Below, piece after piece: positions 1-7,065 of a stretch of 24,367 nucleotides of DNA. How positions within the stretch are numbered: position 1 is the first letter of the stretch; each line of letters begins with the position of its first letter. Source of the DNA: an uncultured Campylobacter sp. (lineage in GTDB: Bacteria; Campylobacterota; Campylobacteria; Campylobacterales; Campylobacteraceae); NCBI RefSeq assembly GCF_938018035.1, contig NZ_CALIJF010000157.1, positions 1-24,367 of the forward strand. Reading direction: 5' to 3'. The position numbers were made by a program, and so were the translations under genes. The notes beneath the pieces were generated by a model, which saw only the letters and a list, made by a program, of their open reading frames with translations, did no database searches and was not told the DNA's origin.

Positions 1-163
1 AAATTTAGCAAGCCGCCCGTTCATAATATCGTGCCAAAATAAAAGGATACGGTTCCGCCGCCGTTAAAATTTCAGATGAGTCGTTAATCCTTTAAGAATT
101 TTAAAATTTTAAGCCCTCTTTTTTGCAGGCTAAAATTTCGAGCGAGCCGTTAAGGGCGAGCTA
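1..163. other. AT-rich spacer downstream of the OmpA-like gene
   Basis: No gene is seen. The stretch holds two similar segments, each beginning TAAAATTTC (65 and 131) and continuing into a GAG..CGTTAA core about 66 bases apart, so it belongs to the same AT-rich repeat material that fills other spacers of this window. No convincing terminator was found. Confidence 0.4.
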
Positions 164-1186
164 CTAATTCGTAGCGTTCGCGTCGAACTGCAAAAATTTC
201 CTGATCTCCTCCATCGCCTCTTTGTTTGAAAGGGTAAATTTTATCTCGATGCGGCGGCTAGCGTCCTTGTCCTCGACGCCTCTACGCATCACGGGCTGCG
301 TGTAGCTGCGACCGCTGGCGATGAGATATTTTTGTAGCCGCTCATCTTTATTCCACGAGTTGATGAAATCCATCACCGCAAACGCCCTGTTTTGCGACAG
401 CTCGAGGTTATACAAATACCCGCCGTCGCTGTCCGTGTGCCCCTCGATGATGATCTGATCTAAATTTTCGCGAATTTCGTCGTTATTCAAAAGCGCGGCG
501 AAATAGCTCTGCAGCGTCGAGCGAAGTGTCTCTTTGGCGCTCTCTTTCAGCTCGCTTGAGCCTTTGTCGAAAAGGATCGACGAGCTTAGCGTCATCGCGC
601 CGCTTTCGTTATCGATGCGGATCTTGCCGCCCAGCTTCTCCTTCAGATCGGCGATGATCTTGACCTTCATTCCGGTGAGGTTGCGGATGCGGTTTTTCGT
701 GACGTTGAGGTCTTGTAAAATTTTATTAAAATCGCTCTCCTTCTGCGTGAGTTGATCAAGCAAAAAGGCGATTTTAAGCTCGTTTTGGCTGATCGTAGCG
801 TTGGCGTCGTCGCGCGCTTTTTGCAGAAGAGAGTTGATGTCTAAATTCTCTTTTTTCAGCCTCTCCGCCATCTCGGTTAGATCTTCGATCTGTATGAAAT
901 AGATGGAATTTTGCTTGCGAAGGTCGGTATTTTCGATATTTAACTTCTCGAGCTGATCGCTAAAAATTTTATTCAGCGCTTCAAGCTCGGCGCTTTTTTT
1001 CTCCTGGCTTTGCAGGCTTGCTAGCGCGCTTGAAATTTGGCTTTCTTTCTCCTGCAGGTTGCTTTGCGTGAGGAAGTATTTGACGATGATGCCGCCTACT
1101 AAAAGCACGAAAACAAAAAGCAGTCCCGCCATCAAATCGGCGTACGCGATCCAGAAGGTCTCTTTTTCTTCGTTATTCGTTTTCAT
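164..1186 (-). CDS. MotB/OmpA-like peptidoglycan-anchored inner-membrane protein
   Basis: 340 residues. A single N-terminal membrane helix (about 11-38) opens with the MotB/ExbD-type signature FWIAYADLMAGLL; D17 sits where the proton-binding Asp of MotB lies. A long coiled coil follows (about 40-170), then an OmpA-like peptidoglycan-binding domain (about 195-318) with EGHTDSDG (249-256), NLELSQNRA (260-268) and the SRRIEIKF end motif. The gene overlaps the MotA-like gene upstream by 14 bases, so the two are surely co-translated and probably form one ion-driven stator-type complex across the inner membrane and periplasm. From memory it corresponds to C. jejuni Cj0599, whose role is not established. 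It is not the flagellar MotB on context: no flagellar gene is near and the coiled coil is longer. ZorB has the same general layout, but no Zorya effector is visible. Confidence 0.85.
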   Translation of the reverse strand: MKTNNEEKETFWIAYADLMAGLLFVFVLLVGGIIVKYFLTQSNLQEKESQISSALASLQSQEKKSAELEALNKIFSDQLEKLNIENTDLRKQNSIYFIQIEDLTEMAERLKKENLDINSLLQKARDDANATISQNELKIAFLLDQLTQKESDFNKILQDLNVTKNRIRNLTGMKVKIIADLKEKLGGKIRIDNESGAMTLSSSILFDKGSSELKESAKETLRSTLQSYFAALLNNDEIRENLDQIIIEGHTDSDGGYLYNLELSQNRAFAVMDFINSWNKDERLQKYLIASGRSYTQPVMRRGVEDKDASRRIEIKFTLSNKEAMEEIRKFLQFDANATN

Positions 1187-2462
1187 CTAAAAGTGCTTTT
1201 TCATCGATGCTCGCAAGCGTTTTTCGAAGCTCTTCGATGATGCTTTCGTTGCTCGTTCGCGCAGTGTCCTCTCCAGCTAAAAGTGCCTTCAAATCCGCGC
1301 TTAGCCCCTTAAAGCTAGCGTCAATTTTAGCGGCGTAAGCATTCTGCGAACTTGAAATTTCGCCCGCAAACCCGCCCAAGGAGGCATTTAGGCTCTTTAT
1401 TTGAGCGCTTAATGCATTCATAACGTTAGCCAGCTCGCCTTGCCCGTCCGTTAAAGCCTTAGACTGGCTTAGATACTGCGCGGAAATTCCATTTTGAATT
1501 TCGATTAGGCTTGCAGACACGGACTTGAGCGCAGATAAAATTTGAGCGAAGCTCTTATCTAGCTCACCGTGAGCGAGATTTGTCCTTTGGATCATCTCTC
1601 CTGCTTTTTCAAGCTCTTCTTGTGTAATCGCCATACTTCGCTTCTCGGCTTCCATCACGCTTTCAAAAGCGCCGATTTTTTCATCGATTAGGCGGTTTAG
1701 CCTTTCGGTAAAATTCGTAGAGCTCATCATCGCAAATGAGCGCGAAATTTCAGAATTAGCGTTTAAAATTTCACTCAGATAGCCCTGTGTTATTTCGTCT
1801 TTGTTCCAGAAGAAATTTTTAGTGGAATTTTTGTATTTGATGAGCAGACGCTCATATTTGCTAATGCCTTTTTTCTCAAAATATATCCACCAAAGCGCTA
1901 AGAAAATTCCGTAGATCGAGACGTAAAACGCCGTACCTACGCCGCCTAGAAGCTGCGCGATCTCGGTTTCTAACCCATCGATATTGCTTGAGGAGAAGTG
2001 CGGCATCGAAATCGCAATCGAGATGAAAGTTCCTAAAATTCCAAGCATCGGAAAGACTGCCGATGCGACGGAAGCGTAGTTTTGATTACGCAGCGAGTAG
2101 CCGTATTCGTCCACAAAAAGATCAAAGCTAGCATCTGATTTTTTTTTACCGCCAATACTTAAGAGATTGGCGACGATGTAATTCTTTAGCTCGCGCTTGA
2201 AATCATCAATATTATTTTGAAAATTTAAGCAGCCATATTCTGCATTATGACGAGCTAAAATTAGTGCAATAATGAGCAAAACCGCAAGCATCAGGATCGA
2301 GTGCGTCTCTACCTTCAGCCCGATAAGCCCCAAATAGCCCAGCAAAAACACCACAAAAACCGCGATCGGCAGAGCTGCAATCTTAAAAAAAACGCCCGCT
2401 AACGAGCGCTCCTTCGCCTCAGGTAGCGTGATATCGAGCACTTCGTTATTTGGGCGATCCAT
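1173..2462 (-). CDS. MotA/TolQ/ExbB-like channel protein with long helical tail
   Basis: 429 residues. Two hydrophobic helices lie near the N-terminus (about 27-48 and 54-70). Two more (about 130-152, FPMLGILGTFISIAIS, and 170-195, LLGGVGTAFYVSIYGIF) carry the conserved Pro/Gly pattern of the MotA/TolQ/ExbB proton-channel core. After residue 200 comes a roughly 230-residue, Ala/Ser/Glu-rich, helix-prone tail predicted to be cytoplasmic, much longer than in MotA or ExbB. The start follows an AGGA Shine-Dalgarno sequence and lies one base past the fba stop codon; the 3' end overlaps the OmpA-like gene by 14 bases. The two-gene unit likely converts ion flow into movement or force on the cell wall; substrate and partner are unknown. 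The tail recalls ZorA, but the conserved fba context argues for a housekeeping Campylobacter role. Confidence 0.8.
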   Translation of the reverse strand: MDRPNNEVLDITLPEAKERSLAGVFFKIAALPIAVFVVFLLGYLGLIGLKVETHSILMLAVLLIIALILARHNAEYGCLNFQNNIDDFKRELKNYIVANLLSIGGKKKSDASFDLFVDEYGYSLRNQNYASVASAVFPMLGILGTFISIAISMPHFSSSNIDGLETEIAQLLGGVGTAFYVSIYGIFLALWWIYFEKKGISKYERLLIKYKNSTKNFFWNKDEITQGYLSEILNANSEISRSFAMMSSTNFTERLNRLIDEKIGAFESVMEAEKRSMAITQEELEKAGEMIQRTNLAHGELDKSFAQILSALKSVSASLIEIQNGISAQYLSQSKALTDGQGELANVMNALSAQIKSLNASLGGFAGEISSSQNAYAAKIDASFKGLSADLKALLAGEDTARTSNESIIEELRKTLASIDEKALLDENE

Positions 2463-2463
2463 A

Positions 2464-3528
2464 TTAGTTCCTATTTAGGCAATTTAGATTGTCAAATGCG
2501 ACCTGCAAGCGCGCCACCATACTCTGCTCGCCCGCTCTCAGCCACTTGCGAGGATCGTAGAATTTTTTATTCGGTTTATCCTCACCTTCCGGATTGCCGA
2601 TTTGAGCTTGCAAATAGCCGTGATTTTTGGCCTCATAAGCGCGCACGCCGTCCCAAAATGCCCACTGCGTGTCGGTGTCGATATTCATCTTAACTACGCC
2701 GTAGCTTACGGCTGCCTTGATGTCGGAGGTATCGCTGCCGCTGCCGCCATGAAAGACGAAATTTACGGGCTTTTCGGATTGCAGATTAAATTTCTCGCGC
2801 ACGAATTTTTGCGAATTTTTTAAAATTTCAGGTCTCAGCACGACATTGCCCGGTTTATACACGCCGTGGACGTTGCCGAAGCTCGCCGCGATGCTGAATC
2901 TATCGCTGATTTTGCTTAGTCGCTCATAGGCGAGTGCGACATCTGCAGGCTGGGTGTAAAGCCGCGCGTTATCGACGCTCGTATTATCGACGCCATCCTC
3001 TTCGCCGCCCGTGACGCCAAGCTCGATCTCAAGCGAAATTCCAAGATCGCTTAAAATTTCCAAATACTTCTCGCAGGTCGCTAAATTTAGCTCCAAATCA
3101 TCCTCGCTAAGATCGAGCATGTGCGAGCTAAAAAGCGGCACGCCGTGAGCTTTTTTATGAGCGGCATTAGCTTCGATGAGCTCGTCGATCCACGGAAGCA
3201 GCTTCCTCGCGGCATGATCGGTATGCAAAATCACCGCAACGCCGTAATGAGCCGCCAAAGCATGCACTTGATGTGCGCCTGCAATAGCGCCTAAAACTGC
3301 GGCATTAGGGCAAGTAGCGCCCGCATAAAACGCCGCGCCGCCGTTGCTAAACTGAATAATAACGGGCGAATTTGCAATTTTAGCGCTTTCCAAGACGGCG
3401 TTTATGGAGTTGCTCCCCACTACGTTTACCGCAGGGATCGCAAAGCCCTGCTGCTTCGCATACGCATAGACCTTACTTACGTCATCGCCGCTTAAAACGC
3501 CCGGTTTTACTATATCTAAAACGCCCAT
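2464..3528 (-). CDS. fba: Class II fructose-1,6-bisphosphate aldolase
   Basis: 354 residues, close to the 359 of E. coli FbaA. It is a zinc-dependent cytoplasmic enzyme that interconverts fructose 1,6-bisphosphate with dihydroxyacetone phosphate and glyceraldehyde 3-phosphate; in Campylobacter, which lacks a complete glycolytic upper part, the gluconeogenic direction is expected. Visible motifs are LHTDHAA (101-107, catalytic Asp104 and zinc His105), ELGVTGGEEDGVDN (169-182), zinc ligands His221 and His260, the phosphate loop FHGGSGS (259-265) and KMNIDTDTQWA (280-290). The ATG follows AGGAGC at good spacing, in the 14-base gap after cbf2, and the stop lies one base before the MotA-like start. 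The four genes thus look like one transcription unit starting at cbf2. Confidence 0.97.
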   Translation of the reverse strand: MGVLDIVKPGVLSGDDVSKVYAYAKQQGFAIPAVNVVGSNSINAVLESAKIANSPVIIQFSNGGAAFYAGATCPNAAVLGAIAGAHQVHALAAHYGVAVILHTDHAARKLLPWIDELIEANAAHKKAHGVPLFSSHMLDLSEDDLELNLATCEKYLEILSDLGISLEIELGVTGGEEDGVDNTSVDNARLYTQPADVALAYERLSKISDRFSIAASFGNVHGVYKPGNVVLRPEILKNSQKFVREKFNLQSEKPVNFVFHGGSGSDTSDIKAAVSYGVVKMNIDTDTQWAFWDGVRAYEAKNHGYLQAQIGNPEGEDKPNKKFYDPRKWLRAGEQSMVARLQVAFDNLNCLNRN

Positions 3529-3542
3529 TTTTAGCTCCTATA

Positions 3543-4352
3543 TTATTTATACTCGATTTTAGCGTTTTTGTGAAGATCTGCCGCTTTTTGCTCGACTACT
3601 TTCGCCGCTTTTTGCTGTCTAAGCACGCGCTCAATAAAAGGCTTTGCCTCGCTTTGACTTAACTGCTTTTTAGCTTGAGACTCCTCTTTTAATACGACGT
3701 GATATCCGACTCTGCTTCTAATAGCTTTAGTAGTGATTTGACCATCTTTTATCTTAGAGATCGCATCGGCAAAAGGCTTGACCTGATCGCTAGGCATCCA
3801 GCCTAGCTCGCCGCCGGTTTGTTTAGCCTGCGGATCGATAGATTTAGCTTTGGCAAGCTCTGCAAATTTAGTAAATAGTGCACTGTCGCTAAGCCCTTTT
3901 AACTGCTTAATAATATCGTTTGCCTCGGCTTCGGTTTTAACGACGATCTGAGCCGCTTTGATTCTCGCAGGCTCGGTAAAGCGCGCTTTGTTTTTGTTAT
4001 AAAAATCGGCTATTTCTTTATCGTCGATATTTATTTTGCTGGCTTCTTTAGCCTGCCATACACGAAGCGCTAAGTTATCTTTTACGATTTCAAGCTCTTT
4101 TTTATAAACATCTTCGTCCATAACGCCCGATTTTTTAGCTTCATCCGTTAGCAGCATCAGATCGATGCCTTTATCGATAAGCTCCTTTTTTTGATCCGCG
4201 TTAAGAGCAGCGATATCTACATTGCCTATGCCTTGAAGTAGCGGAGCAAGCTCTTTTTCGGTTACGTCTTTGCCATTTACGGTAGCGTAAACGGTAGCGT
4301 TAAGGCTGATAGCGGCAGCCAAACTAAGTGCTGTAAATAAAACTTTTTTCAT
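3543..4352 (-). CDS. cbf2: PEB4/Cbf2-type periplasmic peptidyl-prolyl isomerase (parvulin/SurA-like)
   Basis: About 269 residues. A signal peptide (MKKVLFTALSLAAAISLNA) is followed by a helical SurA-like chaperone part and a PpiC/parvulin domain (about 131-224) with GGELGWMPSDQVKPFADAI and a closing GYHVVLKEE strand. C. jejuni PEB4 is of similar size and begins TVATVNGK after its signal; here the mature protein begins TVYATVNGK. The family assists folding of outer-membrane proteins and influences adhesion. Two ATG codons are adjacent; the second (4350-4352) is preferred because it leaves six bases after AGGA and gives a standard MKK start. The gene heads the cbf2-fba-MotA-OmpA run and has a good promoter in the divergent gap shared with nth. 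Confidence 0.93.
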   Translation of the reverse strand: MKKVLFTALSLAAAISLNATVYATVNGKDVTEKELAPLLQGIGNVDIAALNADQKKELIDKGIDLMLLTDEAKKSGVMDEDVYKKELEIVKDNLALRVWQAKEASKINIDDKEIADFYNKNKARFTEPARIKAAQIVVKTEAEANDIIKQLKGLSDSALFTKFAELAKAKSIDPQAKQTGGELGWMPSDQVKPFADAISKIKDGQITTKAIRSRVGYHVVLKEESQAKKQLSQSEAKPFIERVLRQQKAAKVVEQKAADLHKNAKIEYK

Positions 4353-4381
4353 CATAATTCCTTAAAAAAATTTTAACGGCG

Positions 4382-4410
4382 ATTATAACTCAAAGTTGTT
4401 AACAATCAAA
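4382..4410 (-). promoter_or_regulatory. Probable sigma-70 promoter of cbf2
   Basis: On the minus strand the hexamer TATAAT (4382-4387) is a perfect -10 box. TTTGAT at 4405-4410 lies 17 bases further upstream as a moderate -35. Transcription would start near 4375, giving a roughly 20-base leader with AAGGA before the cbf2 start. Read by eye; no start-site data. Confidence 0.6.
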
Positions 4411-4424
4411 CTGTACTTTAGAAT
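4396..4424 (+). promoter_or_regulatory. Probable promoter of nth, overlapping the cbf2 promoter
   Basis: TTGTTA (4396-4401) and TAGAAT (4419-4424) are separated by 17 bases, which fits a sigma-70 promoter and would give a leader of about 27 bases. It overlaps the divergent cbf2 promoter, so polymerases on the two strands would compete for this 95-base gap. Confidence 0.45.
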
Positions 4425-4445
4425 TTTAGGGTAGAATTCCGCCTT

Positions 4446-4451
4446 GAGGAG
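4446..4451 (+). promoter_or_regulatory. Ribosome binding site deciding the nth start
   Basis: GAGGAG directly abuts an ATG at 4452 but lies six bases before the in-frame ATG at 4458. The downstream ATG is therefore the likely start. Confidence 0.7.
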
Positions 4452-4457
4452 ATGCAA

Positions 4458-5093
4458 ATGAGAAGTAAAAAAGATATTTTAGAGATAAAAAAGAGAATTT
4501 TGCAAAACTTTGCAGAAGAGCGCAGCGAGCTGAAATTTAAAGACAACTATCAGCTTTTGGTCTGCGTGATGCTTAGCGCGCAGTGTACCGACAAGCGGGT
4601 AAATTTGATCACGCCGCGCTTTTTTGCGGAATTCCCAAGCGTTGAGGAGCTCGCAAAAGCCAATCTGGCGAGCGTTAAGCTGCTAATTAGTTCGTGCAAT
4701 TTCTACAACAACAAAGCGGTAAATTTAATCAAAATGGCGCAGGCGGTGGTTAGCGACTTTGACGGCGTCGTGCCGCTTGATGAAGCGGGGCTAAAATCTC
4801 TTGCGGGCGTGGGGCAAAAGACCGCTCACGTCGTGCTTTTAGAGGGCGCGGGCGCAAATGTGATGGCGGTGGATACGCACGTCTTTCGCGTCGCGCATCG
4901 CCTGGGGCTGAGCCGTGCAAAGACGCCTGAGCTTACGGAGCGCGATCTAAGCGAGGCTTTTAAGACGGATCTTGGCAAGCTGCACCAAGGCATGGTGCTT
5001 TTTGGCCGCTACACCTGTAAAGCGATCAAGCCAAACTGCAAGGAGTGCTTTTTAAACGAGCTGTGCAGCAGCAAGGATAAGAATTTTCCGTAA
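4458..5093 (+). CDS. nth: Endonuclease III (DNA glycosylase/AP lyase)
   Basis: 211 residues from the preferred ATG. It removes oxidised pyrimidines from DNA and cleaves the abasic strand (base excision repair). The helix-hairpin-helix LAGVGQKTAHVVL holds catalytic Lys121, and VDTHVFRV holds catalytic Asp139. Four cysteines spaced C-x6-C-x2-C-x5-C (187, 194, 197, 203) form the 4Fe-4S site; with this start they carry the same numbers as in E. coli Nth, which supports the start choice over the ATG two codons upstream. Divergent from cbf2 as in C. jejuni Cj0595c/Cj0596 (from memory). No truncation. Confidence 0.97.
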   Translation: MRSKKDILEIKKRILQNFAEERSELKFKDNYQLLVCVMLSAQCTDKRVNLITPRFFAEFPSVEELAKANLASVKLLISSCNFYNNKAVNLIKMAQAVVSDFDGVVPLDEAGLKSLAGVGQKTAHVVLLEGAGANVMAVDTHVFRVAHRLGLSRAKTPELTERDLSEAFKTDLGKLHQGMVLFGRYTCKAIKPNCKECFLNELCSSKDKNFP

Positions 5094-5167
5094 AATTTTA
5101 GCCTGCAGATGCGAGCTTAAATTTACGCGCTTAAATTTGACGGAATTTTAAAATTTGACGCCTTGTC

Positions 5168-5199
5168 TAAAGCCGCTTTACGGCAGACGTTCGGCTTTA
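5168..5199. terminator. Weak stem-loop between convergent genes
   Basis: TAAAGCCG (5168-5175) and CGGCTTTA (5192-5199) form a perfect 8-bp stem with a 16-base loop, between the convergent ends of nth and the gene at 5286-6617. There is no clear T-run on either side, so termination is only a guess from position. Confidence 0.3.
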
Positions 5200-5285
5200 T
5201 GGCGCGAAAAATTTAGATTGAAATTTTATAAACGCCTCTTTGATTTTTATCTTTTAGCAAAATTTTAAATTTTACTTTTCGGAGC

Positions 5286-6617
5286 CTACTGCTTTGCCAA
5301 CCAAGCCCGGTATCCTTCGCTTTTAATCACGTCCGCGATGGTTTTTGCCATCTCCTGCGGTAAAAATTTGGACTTTTTGTCGATGACGGACACTAGCGCG
5401 TAAGCGTTATCGTAATCTTGCAGCTCCAAGCCCGCGCGCACCAGCGTTTCGTATAAAAACGGCTCATCCTTTTCGATGCTTACCGCATCATCGTTTAAAA
5501 ATTCATAGATGAACGCAAGCTGTTTTTTATCGCCGATTTTTAAAAAATAATCGGCTAAATTCGTCGCGCTTTTGATGATGATTTTGCGTAGCTCGTCTAT
5601 CTGCCGCGCAGAGTAACGCTGCGTAATCAGGCGCCAATGCTCCGCCATTCTCGCCGCAATGATAGACAGCTCGAAGGCCCTGCCGCCATAAGCGTATTTT
5701 TCGCTTTCGTCGCCGATTTTTTCTATAGCCCCGAATTCGCCCACCATATACTCGTATAGCTCCTCATCGTTGCCGCTGAAATTTTCTAAATATATCATCT
5801 CGGCAATGGTTTCGGAATTTTTAGGCAAATCGCCTGCGCATTCGGGCTCCTGCTCTTCATTTTCTTCGTCCCAGGCGGCTTTTCTAGCCTCAAAAGTTTT
5901 AAAATCCACTAGCGGATTAACGCCATTTTTTACGAATTTAAAAAAGGCAGAAATATCGATCTGATGCTCATCTTTGCAAATTCCGTCCTTAAACATCAGC
6001 TCGCTATTTTCAAAAAAATCCCAACCATCAAGCGCGCCTAGGTAGCTTTGACCGATCCGTCCGTCTAGGATATAGACGCATTCGCTAGCGCCATGATCAG
6101 GCATTGCGTGGTCGTTTGAGACGATATACGGCGCTTGCGTTTTTCCAAAAACCTGCAGCATTCCGTCATTGTATTCGCCGCTTATGCCCCAAAGCGCCGT
6201 TAGATTGCCGCCGATTGCGATAACGCCGTCCTGCGAATGCAGATAATTACACGCCGTATCTTTGGCGACTTGCAAAAACAGATAATCATCATCGATGATA
6301 TCGCCGCTGATGAATAAATTTCCGTTAACAAACATCGCTCGTGCGCTATTTTTACCGCCCGCTTCGTTAAATTTATCCTTAAGCCAAGCGGAATTTATCG
6401 TGCCTCCCGACAGGCTAAGATCGCCGTCAAACACCAGCACGCAGGAACTACTATCCAAATATAAATTTGAGCCGTATTTTTTCTCAAATTCATCATAAGG
6501 CAGTATAAAAACAGGTGGAATTTTCGTCGCAAAAGAGCTATGGTTTTCGTATCGCTTTACTTGTGATTTAACGATCTGCTCGCAATTTTGTAGAAAATTT
6601 TTGATCTGGCTTTCCAT
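5286..6617 (-). CDS. Unrecognised protein: beta-repeat N-terminal half, helical C-terminal half
   Basis: 443 residues; I do not recognise a named family. There is no signal peptide or membrane segment, so it is probably cytoplasmic. Residues about 58-190 contain spaced short strands with a recurring G-(D/N)-L pattern: VFDGDLSLSG (62-71), FVNGNLFISGDI (96-107), VIAIGGNLTAL (132-142) and YILDGRIG (182-189). This suggests a right-handed beta-helix or bactofilin-like stack. An acidic linker (DEENEEQEPE, 250-259) leads to an all-helical, repeat-like C-terminal part (about 265-443). A strong AGGAG lies seven bases before the ATG. It stands alone between nth (convergent) and a 445-base repeat spacer. 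A polymorphic-toxin immunity protein is one possibility for this kind of architecture, but no toxin is visible in the window. Confidence 0.75.
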   Translation of the reverse strand: MESQIKNFLQNCEQIVKSQVKRYENHSSFATKIPPVFILPYDEFEKKYGSNLYLDSSSCVLVFDGDLSLSGGTINSAWLKDKFNEAGGKNSARAMFVNGNLFISGDIIDDDYLFLQVAKDTACNYLHSQDGVIAIGGNLTALWGISGEYNDGMLQVFGKTQAPYIVSNDHAMPDHGASECVYILDGRIGQSYLGALDGWDFFENSELMFKDGICKDEHQIDISAFFKFVKNGVNPLVDFKTFEARKAAWDEENEEQEPECAGDLPKNSETIAEMIYLENFSGNDEELYEYMVGEFGAIEKIGDESEKYAYGGRAFELSIIAARMAEHWRLITQRYSARQIDELRKIIIKSATNLADYFLKIGDKKQLAFIYEFLNDDAVSIEKDEPFLYETLVRAGLELQDYDNAYALVSVIDKKSKFLPQEMAKTIADVIKSEGYRAWLAKQ

Positions 6618-6781
6618 TTTTATCTCCTTTTAAATTTCTATTTCGGCAAGTGGTCCCGTCATATAGCCTGCGGAGCGAAAAATTTGCGTTCTGCTTGCAG
6701 TTGCGAGTGCAACGAAGCAAAAATCTCTTTCAAAACCAGCGTAGCGACGCCGCAGGCGGGGTTTCTATAAAAGTACTCGCG

Positions 6782-6817
6782 AGACAAGCCACCGAAAATT
6801 TAAAGGCGAAGTATTTT
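6782..6817 (+). repeat. Spacer repeat, copy 1
   Basis: Begins AGACAAGCCACCG and ends AAATTTAAAGGCGAAGTATTTT. Copy 2 at 6912-6949 matches nearly base for base, with a 2-base insertion in the A-run. Confidence 0.7.
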
Positions 6818-6832
6818 TTCTTTAGACCAGGC

Positions 6833-6892
6833 GGAAACGACGGAGGCGAGGGAGCGTATATGTAATACGTGACCGAAGCCGACCGAGTTTCC
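6833..6892. repeat. Imperfect 60-base hairpin between repeat copies
   Basis: Nested complementary blocks are GGAAAC (6833-6838) with GTTTCC (6887-6892), CGG (6841-6843) with CCG (6883-6885), GGC (6845-6847) with GCC (6878-6880), and CGTAT (6855-6859) with ATACG (6865-6869). The symmetric layout suggests a structured element rather than chance, though no known RNA family is recognised. Confidence 0.45.
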
Positions 6893-6911
6893 AACGACAT
6901 ATAAAGGAAAA

Positions 6912-6949
6912 AGACAGGTCACCGCAAAAATTTAAAGGCGAAGTATTTT
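6912..6949 (+). repeat. Spacer repeat, copy 2
   Basis: AGACAGGTCACCG followed by the shared AAATTTAAAGGCGAAGTATTTT end. It starts 130 bases after copy 1. Confidence 0.7.
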
Positions 6950-6972
6950 GAGATGATTTTTGGGGTTTTGAA

Positions 6973-7023
6973 GTTAAAATTTGACGAAGATAAGGCATAT
7001 AGCCTATCGAGTCAAATTTTAAC
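6973..7023. repeat. 51-base hairpin with perfect 13-bp outer stem
   Basis: GTTAAAATTTGAC (6973-6985) is exactly complementary to GTCAAATTTTAAC (7011-7023). Inside, GATA-A-GGC pairs with GCC-TATC around an ATATA loop. It lies about 40 bases past the pepD stop on the minus strand, so it could protect the mRNA end or terminate, but there is no clean T-run beyond it. Confidence 0.65.
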
Positions 7024-7047
7024 GAAATCCGCAAAAAGCGCTCAAAA

Positions 7048-7065
7048 GACAAGCCGCTAAATTTA
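7048..7065 (+). repeat. Spacer repeat, partial copy 3
   Basis: AGACAAGCCGCTAAATTT repeats the first half of the unit, 136 bases after copy 2, and overlaps the pepD stop codon, so the last codon of pepD is contributed by the repeat. Confidence 0.45.

Larger units (their letters stand above)
6618..7062. other. 445-base spacer composed of repeats and hairpins
   Basis: No credible gene is present; short ORFs at 6650-6865 and 6822-7052 lie across the repeats and have no ribosome site or family features. The stretch contains two full copies of a 36-38 base repeat, most of a partial third copy that runs into the pepD stop codon, and two separate hairpins, listed individually. Its position downstream of pepD and upstream of the 5286-6617 gene means it is probably read through or terminated within on the minus strand. 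Confidence 0.5.

Noticed and set aside
164..2462. Zorya anti-phage system
   Set aside because: Only a MotA/MotB-like pair is present; no ZorC, ZorD or ZorE-like gene is visible and the neighbours are core metabolism.
6782..7065. CRISPR-like array
   Set aside because: Only two full units and a partial one, with 95-100-base intervals that form hairpins; no cas gene and no short regular spacers.
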